A stretch of 64,000 bases of DNA. Origin: Opisthocomus hoazin. Its lineage: Eukaryota; Chordata; Aves; Opisthocomiformes; Opisthocomidae. A program made the translations under genes and the position numbers. The stretch is from the NCBI RefSeq assembly GCF_030867145.1, contig NC_134415.1, positions 7,046,417 to 7,110,416 on the forward strand, written 5' to 3'. The notes beneath the pieces are model-generated. The model was not told the origin of the DNA. It worked only from the letters and a program-made list of their open reading frames with translations, and did no database searches. Positions 13,465 to 25,300 of this stretch are shown here, piece after piece. Within the stretch, counting starts at the first letter, position 1. Every line of letters begins with the position of its first letter.

Positions 13465-14068
13465 TTCTTCCTCATGTTCAGACGGAACTTCCTCTGCTTC
13501 AGTTTGTGCCCGTTGCCCCTTGTCCTGTCGCTGGGCACCACTGAAAAGAGTCTGGCCCCATCCTCCTGACACCCACCCTTCAGATATTTGTAGGCATTTA
13601 GAAGGTCCCCTCTCAGCCTTCTCTTCTCCAGGATGAACAAGCCCAGCTCCCTCAGCCTTTCCTCATAGGAGAGATGCTCCAGTCCCCTCATCATCTTCGT
13701 AGCTCTCCACTGGACTCTCTCCAGTAGCTCCTTATCTTTCTTGAACCGTGGCGCCCAGAACTGGACGCAGTACTCCAGATGGGGTCTCACTAGGGCAGAG
13801 TAGAGGGGAAGGAGAACCTCCCTCGACCTACTGGCCACACTCCTCTTGATGCATCCCAGGATCCCATTAGCTTTCTTGGCAGCCAGGGCACACTTCTGGC
13901 TCATGGTCAACTTGTCATCAACCAGGACCCTCAGGTCCCTCTCCACAGAGCTGCTCTCCAGCAGGTCCACCCCAGCCTGTACTGGTGCATGGGGTTGTTC
14001 CTCCTCAGGTGCAGGACCCTGCACTTGCCCTTGTTGAACTTCATCAGGTTTCTCTCCACCCAACTCTC
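13465..14068 (-). mobile_element. CR1 LINE 3' fragment, second part (RT C-terminal coding remnant)
   Basis: It resumes at TTCTTCCTCATGTTCAG and runs to the Leu/Asn-rich region near TTGAACTTCATCAGG. The minus strand keeps a long open frame with CR1 ORF2 3'-end motifs ([36 protein letters not shown]). It is 5'-truncated and not active. Confidence 0.93.
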
Positions 14069-14208
14069 GGAGCATATGGAGGTCTAATTGCCAGCAACTG
14101 AAGTGAGGACCACAGGTCATAGTGACCTGTGTGTCTGGAATGCCATAGGCTTGGGAACCAGGTACCAAAGCAGCCACAAGTCTGGGCCAGATACTGGAAA
14201 GACCAGAG

Positions 14209-14376
14209 GGACTCCTTCTCTGGAGATATTCAAGACCCAGCTGGACAAGGTCCTCTGCAACCTACTGTAGGTGACCCTGCTTCGGCAGGAGGGTTGGACT
14301 AGATGACCCACAGAGGTCCTTTCCAACCCCTACCATTCTGTGATTCTGTGATTCTGTGATTCTGTGATTCTGTGAC
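14209..14376 (+). mobile_element. CR1 LINE 3' end with expanded octamer tail
   Basis: A short plus-strand CR1 terminus (CTCCTTCTCTGGAGATATTC to GGTCCTTTCCAACCCC) is followed by about five ATTCTGTG units (14334-14376). Confidence 0.92.
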
Positions 14377-14770
14377 TGAAAGTTGGCTACTGGTGGAATC
14401 AGGTAGTCCAAGCCAGCTTCTGGAAAGACTGAAATCTGGGCATCAATGAGAGACTCGTTTGCATTTATGTGTCTGTGCACAATGCAGCTGGAGACAAGAC
14501 GATCCGGCGCCAGCTACTGGATAGACTGAATGTCCATGGCCAGTTCCTGGAGGATCCATAACGTGTCTGCGCATGCATGAGTGCGTGTGCATGCACACAA
14601 GGGGGTATGAGTAACAGCAAGCCTCAAGGGCTTGTACACCCAGCTGCCAGCAACTGGGGAGGGAAGGAAACCCAGCAGCCAGCTACTGGATAGATTGAGT
14701 GTCTCAGGCCAGCTTCTGGATGGACTCATATTGTATGTCTGTGTGTGTGTGTGTATATTATCTATTAAAG

Positions 14771-14982
14771 GACTTTCACCCTGATCAGCCAGAGAGGGGA
14801 ACAGGATGAATCCGTTGCTCCCGTTGATGCTGTGTTTTCTGTTGGTGTTGATCTGCATGGCCGCTCAGTTGTGTATGTATATACCTACACTGTGTGTGGG
14901 TGTGTGTCTGCTGGGAATATATTGTCACTACTGGTTGAATGGGGGAACATGGAACGGGAGCAGCCTTTTCTCTCTCAACCCC
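14771..14982 (+). other. Unassigned segment with hydrophobic open frame upstream of CR1
   Basis: An ATG at 14806 opens a frame of about 57 mostly hydrophobic residues ([15 protein letters not shown] and [11 protein letters not shown]) that runs without a stop into the adjoining CR1 reading frame, ending at 15183. It contains GT-rich microsatellite-like DNA. I do not recognise it, and chance is likely. Confidence 0.3.
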
Positions 14983-15722
14983 CACTATCGATACAGGCTG
15001 GGGAATGAAGGGCTTGAGAGCAGCCCTGAAGAGAAGGATTTGGGGGTGCTGGGGGATGAAAAGCTGGACATGACCCGGCAGTGTGCGCTGGCAGCCCAGG
15101 CCCACCATATCCTGGGCTGCATCCCCAGCAGCGTGGGCACAGGGCGAGGGAGGGGATTCTGCCCCTCTGCCCCGCTCTGCTGAGACCCCCCCGGGAGTCC
15201 TGCGTCCAGCTCTGGAGCCCTCAGCACAGGACAGACCTGGAGCTGTGGGAGCGGGGCCAGAGGAGGCCCCAGCAATGATCCGAGGGCTGGAACCCCTCTG
15301 CTGGGAGGAAAGGCTGGGAGAGCTGGGGCTGTGCAGCCTGGGGAAGAGAAGGCTGCGGGGAGACCTTATCGTGGCCTTTCAGTGCTGAAAGGGGGCCTAT
15401 AGGAAAGATGGGGAAAAACTTTTTAACAAGGCCTGTTGTGATAGGATAAGGAGTAATGATTTTGAACTAAGGGAGGGTAGATTTAGACTGGATATAAGGA
15501 GGAAATTTTTTACCATGAGGGTGGTGAAACCCTGGCCCAGGCTGCCCAGAGAGGTGGTTGATGCCCCATCCCTGGAAACATTCCAGGCCAGGTTGGACGG
15601 GGCTCTGAGCAGCCTGACCCAGGTGAAGATGTCCCTGCTCACTGCAGGGGGGTTGGGCTGGGTGGCCTCTAAAGGTCCCTCCCAACCCAAAGCATCCCAT
15701 GGTTCTGTTATTCTATGATTCA
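14983..15722 (+). mobile_element. CR1 LINE 3' fragment (second subfamily)
   Basis: It starts near TATCGATACAGGCTGGGG (YRLG...) and ends with GGTCCCTCCCAACCCAAAGC and the ATTCTATGATTC-type tail. It differs from the 13.5-kb type (CCCAGCAGCGTGGGCACAGG). It is frameshifted relative to the ORF2 frame. A nearly identical stretch occurs at 57.1 kb. Confidence 0.92.
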
Positions 15723-18700
15723 AGCTACCAGATTCAGCAACTCCTAACAGCCCACATGATCACTCCATGTTTGCCCTCTTCGGTGTGGATGCCAAAGAGA
15801 CATGAAGGCCTTCCTGGAACATCTTTATACTTGTCCAGCAGTATACTGCAGGGCTTTTCACTGCATCCTTCATGCATAAAAGCTGTTAATCAAAAAAGGA
15901 ACATCTCTGAGGAAAATAAATCTGGAAACTACATTCTTCTAAATACAGATACATGTATAGCTTGTTGGGCTGGCTTAACTTTTCTTTGTACTCTCTTAAC
16001 TATTCATGGCTGTTAATGTTGGATTTTTTTTTTTTTTTAACTGCATTTAAGGAGATTAAGCCCCCAGTGGGAGATAATTTGCTTCACTTTCCTGGGATTT
16101 TTGTATTCACTTTATCCTATGGTTTCTCTGATTGAACTGTCTTACAGAATTACTGTGTGATGCATTTATTCCAGTATAGCAGCTTGTACCAAGCACTCTG
16201 CCAGCTGTCACTCAAAGTAGTATAGAAATTCACTTATGTTCCTGCCTATGTAAACCAGCAATCACAAGAATGACATTTTCTTGACAAAATTCTTACACCT
16301 TAAAAAACAGCAATTGAAAAATTTAGTAATACGATCAAAATTATTCTCTATTGCAATGAAGTTCTTCCTCAATTACAGATCACTCCACTGACATCTAGCA
16401 TGCAGCAGAATTCAGCTGAAATTTGAAATTTGCAGGTGAGTATCTATGTCAAAGTAACAGATTAACGTAGTAAATTCATTTTTCTCATCCCACAACAGAT
16501 CGAACTGGATTTTTTTTTTTTCAGAATGAATGGTCCTTGCTATTTCTACTAAAAATATAAGAATACCATATAAAATGTCATGCAGTTTCAAGGACGCTAT
16601 TCTCTTTTTGAAGAAGTAGGAGGTGGGAGATTACTGAAAAGAGTAAACAAGCAAGCTGTTTCATCAAGAATGGAAACAATGAAACCTGGTTTCCTACGGA
16701 TTTATGCTATGGGCTGAGCTCTATGTGGCTTCTCTCCTGCCTAATAAGGATTCTGTTTATGCTGCATAATTCCCCTCAGACCATTAATAGGGCCTTCCTC
16801 TTATATCCAGACATGTGTGTTTAAAAATATGTAGAGCAACTTACTAGATTTTTTACTTTTTCCTCTCTGCCAAACCGGCTGCAATTGCCCAGGAGGTTAA
16901 ATGTGCTATGCTGGTGGAGAAAGAGGACTACACTCTTTGAAGGTTTGTTGGTCTCTGTTTACAATAGTAAATTCAATTTCACAAATATTCTCCAACTTCC
17001 ATATAGAGGGTATGTATAACATTTGATATAATTTATTTCTTATGTCTCTATTTTCAGGAAATACTTTCAGGAATTTCTTCTGTTCTGGGGAAGACAACCA
17101 TTGAAGGGTCATAAAGGATTTCTACTGTACACAAAAGATCCATAGATAAATCACGGAGAGGGAGTACCGCAGTTTTCATCTAGAGGAGGCCTGCATGTAG
17201 CTAATGGCTTATCTCTCTGGGAAGTTTAGGATGAAAGACTGGCAGGCTGTTGATGCTCAGTGCTTATTCTCAGACACTTTTTGGCACCATGATTACTCCA
17301 CAGGCAAAACAAAGTCAAGTCAGAAATACCACCGCTAATATCATTAGATGGCCAGTGGGACACAGCTAGACCCAACATCTGTGAGCAGGAGCATCCTCTA
17401 CAAGTGAGAACAAAGACAAAATAAGGAACTCTCTAAAATGAAACCTCTGAAAAAATGAAGTATACTTCCCTATCTTGACGTAAGCAAAATGCTATATGAA
17501 CTTGAGGTACTGAAAATCAAAATTACAAGTTCTGTGGGAGAGCAAGAAAAGGTTTTCAACCTAACCATTCTCTCTCCCATGAGGGGAAAAAACCCCCCAA
17601 ACCTAACACCAGATAAATGAAGGGCTAAAACTGTAATAAATGTGCTGAGCTTTCCTCGAAGCAGGGTGGAGGGTGCAGGTCAGAGATAGCAGATCACAGT
17701 CTTGTTCCTTCCAGCTTCTACTCTAGGGAATACCATAAATATCATAAATTACCTCTTTTCTTAGCCACTGGTCTGGAAACTTGCAGTTACTTAATTTTAC
17801 TCCATTCAACATAAAGGTCTAGGACTCTACCCAAGTTTTTTTAGCGAACATCCAGCAATAAATGCAGGCATCCCCAGGCTTAGCTAACAGTTTGTAACAA
17901 TCATTGGCAGCTCCTTCCAAGATCTCCACAGGTCACTCGGAATCACAGTCTGCCCCTGGTACTCCAGAGAGCGTCTTTTCCAGGCACCAGACTTTTGTAA
18001 ATACTTCTTTCATGGCCTTGCCCAACCATACAGTTCAATTCAGCATGAGTTAAATTTCACTGACCCTCAGCTAGTGAAAAGAGAGTCTAGGCAGTTAGAC
18101 AGAAAAGCATTTTGAGCTGGCAACCTTTTAGGAATAAATGACTACTAATTAAGCTACCCATATCGAAAGAGGAAAAGCTGGGTTTTTCTCACCTCATCCT
18201 AAAAGGAGTAAAACCTATGTTGTCTATTTTCTGTTAGAGTTACCTACACTGCTAGGGTATGTGCTGTTTCTACTTGTTTCAGCTAACCATCTCCAGCCAA
18301 GAACGCAAAAATCCCATGATCAGGAGAGCACCCAGGCTGACTCCCAAGACTACTGGTTGCAGCACACAGCTACAGAGAAGACAACTTGCATGCTGCAGCT
18401 CGTGCTTCTTGAACAACCTGTGTGTTCTATGCAGTCATTAGATTATAGAATAAATATATCAACGGGAACAAACCTAAATAGTAAATATTTGAGGAAATAT
18501 ACATAAAACTTCCAATTCATTCATCAAACATAAGGTCCTCAACAGGAAAACTCTACAAAAGCACAACTGGCATAACTGCTTGCTGGTTTGGTGCATTTAA
18601 ATGATCTCAGCCTGGACAAAGCATCCAGAAGGAGAGAACGTTTTATGGAACAAATTACAATGGAAATCAAAGTGGAATGCTAATTAATTTAAGCCCTGAT

Positions 18701-20955
18701 GCTGCAACTGCTTTACTAATATATTTGTTTGCAAGACCAAGGTCTTAGCCACGCAGTGAAACAACTGTCAGAGTCCTGTACCTGAAAACAGGACAAAATA
18801 GTTCTCAGACTATGGTACCAGAAATCAAGGGTTCTGTCAAACAGTAGCGATAGTCCTAAAATCCTCCACATGCACTTCTGAAAACGAGAGGTTGATTTAT
18901 AAAACTTAGTAAAAGTCTGTGTCGAACAAAACAACATTGTCTGGGTCTCTTTATGTGGCCTGCCTGGGCGACCAGCCAGTAGACTGAAATAGTTTAACAT
19001 GATATAGAAAACCTACCTGTAAAATCAATCACAGTAAGCTCTGCACAGGAAGTTGAGGGCAAGGGTGAAGTAGCCACTTATAAAGCGTTATTCTTGTGTT
19101 AATAGTCTAGTAAATATGCATTTCTACTCTGTGGTTCTTCTTTTAGATTAAAAATGCGTGACACACACCTGCAGTAAGCTGTAAGTTAACATCACAGTTT
19201 CATTGCTCCTGAAAAAAAATACAAAACAAAGAAAGCAGTGTAAACTATAAAAACTCAGTTTTCATTTTGGATGATGTGGGAAGCTGTCTTTGTTACCTCT
19301 CTACCCTCCTACCCCCAAAGAGGCATGATAGAGTCATCAAAGTTTTTTAATTAAGTATATAAGCATGAAACATGTTCCACACTACTCATGTGAAATTAGG
19401 AATAAAAGTTATTATGTTTAAGAGAAAGATAAATTAACTAAGTGTGGTCATCAGTGAAAGCAGATAATAGGCAAACAAGAATTTGGAGTTACAGTCTCCC
19501 ATATGAAATGACCTCTGGCCAGATCTAGTGAAGCAGGTAGGCCAACAAAAGGTACAGATGTTCTAAACTATGCTACAAACAATCTCTGTTCTGCTCATAA
19601 GTAACACTTAAATTTTGCTTCTGATGACTCCTCAGATCTTATTTAAAACAGAAATGTACTGCCCATATGTAATATATCCTGTGACTGTACAATGCTGCTG
19701 AGGGCAGAAACTAGATCTTCCCTCCTCTACATCAGCATCTTAACTGTGCTCTGTCTGGCCCCATCAGCCTCAATTTGTGGCTGTGCCGTGCCTCAGCCTT
19801 CGCAGGAAAAGCCTGTGAAGTTGGTTACAAGGATACTCTCCTGGCAAATGGACAATGTGGATTTCAACTCCCTTAAGTCGAGGCTGGAGCTGAAGAGGAT
19901 GCTCCCTACTACCTGACTAAATGCTAGCCTGTTACATCGAGCAGAAGTGCTTCACCTGCAACTACAGAGCAGATGTCAAGGGTTTTGGTTTACAAACCCC
20001 AGCTAAAGAGAAATACTCCTCTACCATCCTGAAACATTGCTCCAGATTTAGGGGCAGGGAGTGTTTCTAAGCATCCTCCCCACGTTTCCTACTGGCAAGC
20101 TATACTGGTTCTGATACCCTCTGCGAAACACCTCCCTTTGCCTCCACACTGTCTTGGGACCCCAGGCATCAGCTCTGGTTCTGCATGCCAACTGAGGCAC
20201 CAAATGCAGAATTTATTAACCCCACATCTTTGTTGCAATTTCTCCTTCTGCAAGCGGTGATGATGATTTCTGCCTCACATGAGTGCTGACCCTTAACTGG
20301 AGACTGAAAGAGCTGCTTTCCTCAGAAGCCAGGAGCACAGTGCTACAAGGTACTTTTATTATAGAGTGAAACAGCTGATCACAGCCCTTACTTTTAGATG
20401 ACCCATCCTTCTACACAGACCCTGCTCCTAGCTGACCTGAAAGTATTGCATATTTAAAGATGCAGAATCACTAAATAGGGGGTGGCTCTTCATCCTGCTG
20501 ATACAAAGCAATACAAGGAAGAGTGGCCATATGTGATGTACGCATCAGAACCATTTCATTCGATTTTTGGAAATACCGGTCTATTGTGACGATACACGCT
20601 ACCTGCTGATCTACACATTTCATCTAGCTGCAGAGGATACTCATTATCTTACTGAAAATGATCAATAGCCTTTAAATCCTTCGGAAATCACTGAAAATGA
20701 AAGCCAGGCAAAGATGTGCTGAACCTAAAGAGAGCCATTCTAGCTGAAGCAAGCAACAACCGGGTTGTATCCCTTCCGTAGCTCGGTATTTCTGGGTAAC
20801 CAGGCAGGGATCGATACGCCTCAGTGGCAGGGCATCGCCTCACCCAGACTTCTGCCGGCGTACCGCAGCCCTCCACACAAACTCCCTCTCTCTGCTCTCT
20901 TACAGCCCTCCATCACCCCGATCTAAACACATATGAGCAGGTGGCATGTGAGGTG
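15723..20955. other. Intergenic sequence, no gene recognised
   Basis: AT-rich DNA with T-runs at about 16022 and 16509. A 74-codon frame with a signal-peptide-like start lies at 19692-19916 (see findings). Nothing else is assignable. Confidence 0.6.
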
Positions 20956-21552
20956 CATTCCGGGGTGCATTAGGAGGAGTGTGGCCAGCAGGTCGAGGGA
21001 GGTTCTCCTCCCCCTCTACTCTGCCCTAGTGAGGCCCCACTGGAGTACTGTGTCCAGTTCTGGGCTCCTCAGTTCAAGAAAGATGAGGAGCTACTGGAGA
21101 GAGTCCAGAGGAGGGCTATGAGGATGATGAGGGGACTGAAGCATCTCTCCTACGAGGAAAGGCTGAGGGAGCTGGACTTGTTCAGCCTGGAGAAGAGAAG
21201 GCTGAGAGGGGACCTTAGAAATGCCTACAAATATCTTCAGGGTGGGTGTCAGGAAAACGGGGCCAGACTCTTTTCAGTGGTGCCCAGCGACAGGACAAGG
21301 GGCGACGGGCACAAACTGAAGCAGAGGAAGTTCCAGCTGAACAGGAGGAAGAACTTCTTCCCTCTGAGGGTGATGGAGCCCTGGCCCAGGCTGCCCGGGG
21401 AGGTTGTGGAGTCTCCTTCTCTGGAGATATTCAAACCCCGCCTGGACAAGGTCCTGTGCAGCCTGCTGTAGGTGACCCTGCTTTGGCAGGGGGGTTGGAC
21501 TAGATGACCCACAGAGGTCCCTTCCAACCCCTGCCATGCTGTGATTCTGTGA
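20956..21552 (+). mobile_element. CR1 LINE 3' fragment upstream of the NTPCR CpG island
   Basis: It runs from CGGGGTGCATTAGGAGGAG to the tail GCTGTGATTCTGTGAG. It keeps coding remnants [20 protein letters not shown] and [18 protein letters not shown], with frame breaks. It ends about 490 bases before the NTPCR start codon. Confidence 0.93.
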
Positions 21553-21839
21553 GGCGTGCTGGGACGCGGGTGTCTGTCAGGGTCTTCGTTAAACCTGCCA
21601 AACCTCTTCATCTGTGACCCAGTTTGCTCAGATTTCTAACACCCCCCAGCTGTGCATTAACCCCCCAGTTCGGTTTGCTGCCCGCATTGAGGCATCAGAC
21701 GACCTGTTCGCTGCACCCTGGGGCACGCTGAGCAGAAACCTCTAGGGAGAGCTTTCTTGACACGTTCAGAAATTAAACAGGTCAAGTTGACTGGAGAAAG
21801 CCAGCGCTCACCCACGTTTAGGAATTAATCGGGTTTTCC
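21553..21839. other. Spacer between CR1 and the CpG island
   Basis: No element was recognised. It probably holds distal promoter sequence of NTPCR. Confidence 0.5.
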
Positions 21840-22340
21840 CCCCTCTCCTCTAACCTTCCCCCGCGTCCATCTCCCGGGGAGCGCCGAAGCAGCGGCCTGC
21901 CGCAAGCCGCCGAGGGCCCCTCCGCCACCGCCGGCCCTGCCGCCACCCCGCCCGCGGGCTGCCACGGGAGAGGCCGGGGCGGAGCGGCGCTTCCGCCATC
22001 CGGGCCGCGTCGGGCGGGGGAGAGAAGGGAGCGCGGCCCCCCGCCATGTCCAGGCACGTTTTCCTCACGGGACCCCCAGGTAAGGGGGGCAGGAGGAGCC
22101 AGCGGAGCGGGGTGGGCGGCGGGGGCTGCCCTGGGGCCGGGCCAGCCGCCCTGCGCGGGGCCTGAGGCGGGGGCGGGAGCTGCTGGCGGGCCCAGGGGCT
22201 GCGAGGGGGCCCCGGGGACGCCGGCCGTTGCGGCCGGGCCCGGCGGCTGCCTGCGGGATAAGGCGGGCTGGCGGCCTGCGGGCCTGTGGCCGCTCCCCCC
22301 CTCCCCGGGCCGCATCTGTGGAGGTCGGAGCCGCAGCGTT
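21840..22340. promoter_or_regulatory. CpG island promoter of NTPCR
   Basis: About 500 bases of very GC- and CpG-rich sequence surround NTPCR exon 1, in sharp contrast to the AT-rich flanks. No TATA box is visible, as expected for a housekeeping CpG-island promoter. The transcription start cannot be fixed from sequence alone. Long open frames on the minus strand here are Pro/Ala/Gly-rich by-products of GC content, and I see no divergent gene. Confidence 0.85.
22046..22079 (+). CDS. NTPCR: NTPCR coding exon 1
   Basis: The exon encodes MSRHVFLTGPP plus the first base of the next Gly codon. The donor CAG|GTAAGG follows at 22080. The ATG context GCCATGT is a reasonable Kozak site. The preceding sequence is GC-rich with no in-frame upstream ATG that would extend the family's usual N-terminus. 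Confidence 0.95.
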
Positions 22341-25300
22341 CATTAACTTGTTCCTAATGAAGGGCCGGTCTGGGTCTTCGTCTGGCCCCACATCGCATCT
22401 TCAGGCGCTGCTGCTTTGTCCCTGGCTCCGGCCCTGCAGCTCAGTGCTGAGGGGGGTGGTAAAAAACCCCTGGACAACAAATCTTTCTTCAGTTAAACTG
22501 CAGCCATTAGTAATTTTTGAGAGCTCATCTTTTCTGTAACTTAATTGTAGGGATTTAGCGCTTCCAACGCCAGCAGTGCTCGGCTGTGGGTGATCATTGG
22601 TGTCCCGAGTGGGCAGGCCTGGATTGGAGCCGGGGAGTAGCTTGTGGTGGCAGGGGAATCTGATTACTGTGGAGGTAGAGTGTGAGGGTTCAGCTACAGA
22701 GAGTATGAGGGTTCAACTACAAGGCTGATGAAAGAATAAACCAGTTATTACGTTGTAAATCTTTCTTTTGTGGTCTGGAAGTAAAGCAGCGGGCCTAGTT
22801 CTCCTTTTTGTGAACCTTCTGCAGGTACCCGGCTCTTCTGCTCGTTGGAGCATCTCTCCTGCGAGGAAAGGCTGAGGGAGCTGGGCTTGTTTAGCCTGGA
22901 GAAGGCTGAGAGGGGACCTTCTAAATGTCTATAAATATCTTCTGGATGGGTATCAAGAGGACGGGGCCAGACTCTTTTCAGTGGTGTCCAGCGACAGGAC
23001 AAGGGGCAACAGGCACAAACTGAAGCAGAGGAAGTTCCGTCTGAACATGAGGAAGAACTTCTTCCCTCTGAGGGTGACGGAGCACTGGACCAGGCTGCCC
23101 AGGGAGGCTGTGGAGTCTCCTTCTCTGGAGATATTCAAACCCCTCCTGGAAGCGGTCCTGTGCAGCCTGCTCAGGGTGGCCCTGCTTTGGCACGGGGGTT
23201 GGACTAGATGACCCACAGAGGTCCCTTCCAACCCCAAACATTCTGTGATTCTGTCTGGAATGAATTTAAACTGCTACTGCTAGGCTGAGGTAGCAACACC
23301 CTCCACCCGCTTCCCTCTGCCTTCCACCTGCTGGGTAAAGGCCAGGAGGCGCAGAGGTTAGGCCTGCCTAGGCCTTGTCTCTGTTCGCTTAACTGAAACT
23401 GAGTGTACTGCTTTGATTAGCTAAATGTATACCTTTAAGCTTTCTTAAACTCAGTTTGAAGCTTTTTAGCCTTCTTTGGCAATTTGCTGAACGAAGGTAA
23501 CCGAATTAGGGATAGCAAATCTACTTAGCCAAATTAGTATAAATTTGCTGATAGAGACAAGGCCCTGGAAAGATGGTGGATAGTGGTGGTGCCACATTTG
23601 TCATTTTATTGTTGTTCAAATGCCAGGAATGCCTTTGGCTTCAATTTTGAGAAAGTTTGCTGAACAGTTTGACGAGGTGCCCTTGAAGCCACGGAATATT
23701 TTGCCATTGATATTGACTGTTAAGAAAGCAGTTCCTGAATCTGCTTACAATCTAAGGGAGGAATTTGGCATGTGCATGTTGAAATGATTTCTGTCGGCAT
23801 CTTAAGGCACCTCACATTTGGTCTCTATTCTTCGTCTCCAGGAATTTAAAGGTTTGTTCTGCAGGATGTTTTCTATCTTCTGATTTTTTTTGACAACAAC
23901 AATTAAAAATGGAGTGCTAACACTAAGTTTTATGAGCAGCAATAAAATTGAGTGTAAAACAGATTGTCAAGGGATGTACATGTACAATGGTGAAGGAGAA
24001 GAAATAGCTCCTTTGTGGGAACTGAGAGGATGGATGAACATGCCCGATGTTCACATTGTAGAAAGAACATCAGACTGTGCTAGCAGACATCAGGTGGCGA
24101 GGCTTTTAAGGTTCTGTCTTAGGGTAAGAGAATGGATTATAGGACCACAGGATAATTCATGTCAGAGGGGACTTCAGGAGGTGTAGAGGAGGGTCAGCTA
24201 CGAGGCCAGACCAGGTTGCTCAAGGCTTTATCCAGTCAGATCTTGAAAACCTCAGTGGATGTGAAGACTATACAGCCTCTCTGGGCGGCCTGCTCCAGGG
24301 CTTGATTGTCCTCATGATAAAAAAGCTTTTCCCTGTATCTAGTCAAAACCTCTCTTGCTTCAATTAGCATAAGAAGCTTTTTTCTGTTGTTGGAAATACT
24401 TTTTGCCGTGTGAGACGTGATATCTCAGGGGCACTGATTTCTATGAGATCAGCAGAAGTAGTGTGTTCTTTGTGCCAGTTAGGCTCCTGGTAACAGCAGT
24501 CAGCTGTGACCTTAGGGCCTAAAAGGGGGATCAGCTCAGGTCTGTTCTTAAAAATTAGTGAATAGTAGTGGTAGAAAGGGAGATTCATTAGTCGGTCTTC
24601 CAGCTAGCTGGGGTATCAGTTGTGAGCCAGTATGGCTCTCCTGTATTTACCTGCCCTGGGGCAAGCTTTGTGGCCCGCCCACGCACTATCTCTGCTAACA
24701 AGTGCAGTGGTAGCCTGGGACAGTGGTACCATTCTGTTGTGACTTCACTGTAGACATACTTCTTAGGGGCTAATAAAACACTGCAGTGTCGGTGCAGGAT
24801 GAACTTGAAAAGGTGCTTCTGTTCTTTCCTTTCCTACTAGTTAAAAAAAAACAATTTGCAAACTTAAAAAGTAATTAATGTTCCTGCTAAACTGAATCAT
24901 CACTGTGGTGTTTAAAATGGGTGTTAGTGTAGAAGAGGATTAATCCTGTGTGCTTTTTGTTTCTTCTTTATTTTTAGGGGTTGGAAAGACTACTTTGATC
25001 CAGAAAGTCACTCAAGCTCTAAAATCCTCGGGTATTCCCACTGATGGATTTTACACTGAGGAAGTTAGAGAAGGTGGCAGGAGAACAGGATTTGATGTTG
25101 TCACTTTGTCTGGAAAACGAGGACCTTTATCAAGAGTCAGGTACTGAGGTTTTAATAACTGTAAGTGGCTTATTGCTTTATGCTTCTGCTCCAGTCTGTC
25201 GGCATATTAAATGCTCCTTCAGAAGGTGATTTCCAGCACAGGTATGGTTTCATGGTTCTTTGTTCAGTTCTCTTGTCCTAGCTGATACCTGGATTTTGTA

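Larger units (their letters stand above)
13041..14770. repeat. Degenerate repeat cluster interleaved with CR1 fragments
   Basis: Recurring imperfect units outside the CR1 pieces share GCCAGCTACTGGATAGACTG (14509, 14678; variants at 14412 and 14186) or GGTCTAAGTGCCAGCAACTG (about 13048; variants about 13118, 14081 and 14645). The two best copies are 169 bases apart and stay similar for some 60 bases. A (TG)n tract lies at 14737-14753. I do not recognise the family. Confidence 0.6.
22080..24977 (+). other. NTPCR: NTPCR intron 1
   Basis: This 2.9-kb intron begins in the CpG island with a G-rich tract, then carries a plus-strand CR1 fragment (22845-23254) and a diverged minus-strand CR1 fragment (24135-24356). 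The rest is unremarkable, and no further exon was recognised. Confidence 0.9.

Noticed and set aside
13446-14177. 243-codon minus-strand open frame
   Set aside because: It is the 3' end of CR1 ORF2 lacking the endonuclease and catalytic RT core; a transposon fragment, not a host gene.
21818-22391. Long Pro/Ala/Gly-rich minus-strand frames over the CpG island as a divergent gene
   Set aside because: Two overlapping frames of this kind are expected from extreme GC content. There is no domain, no splice sites were needed, and there is no known partner gene at NTPCR in this orientation.
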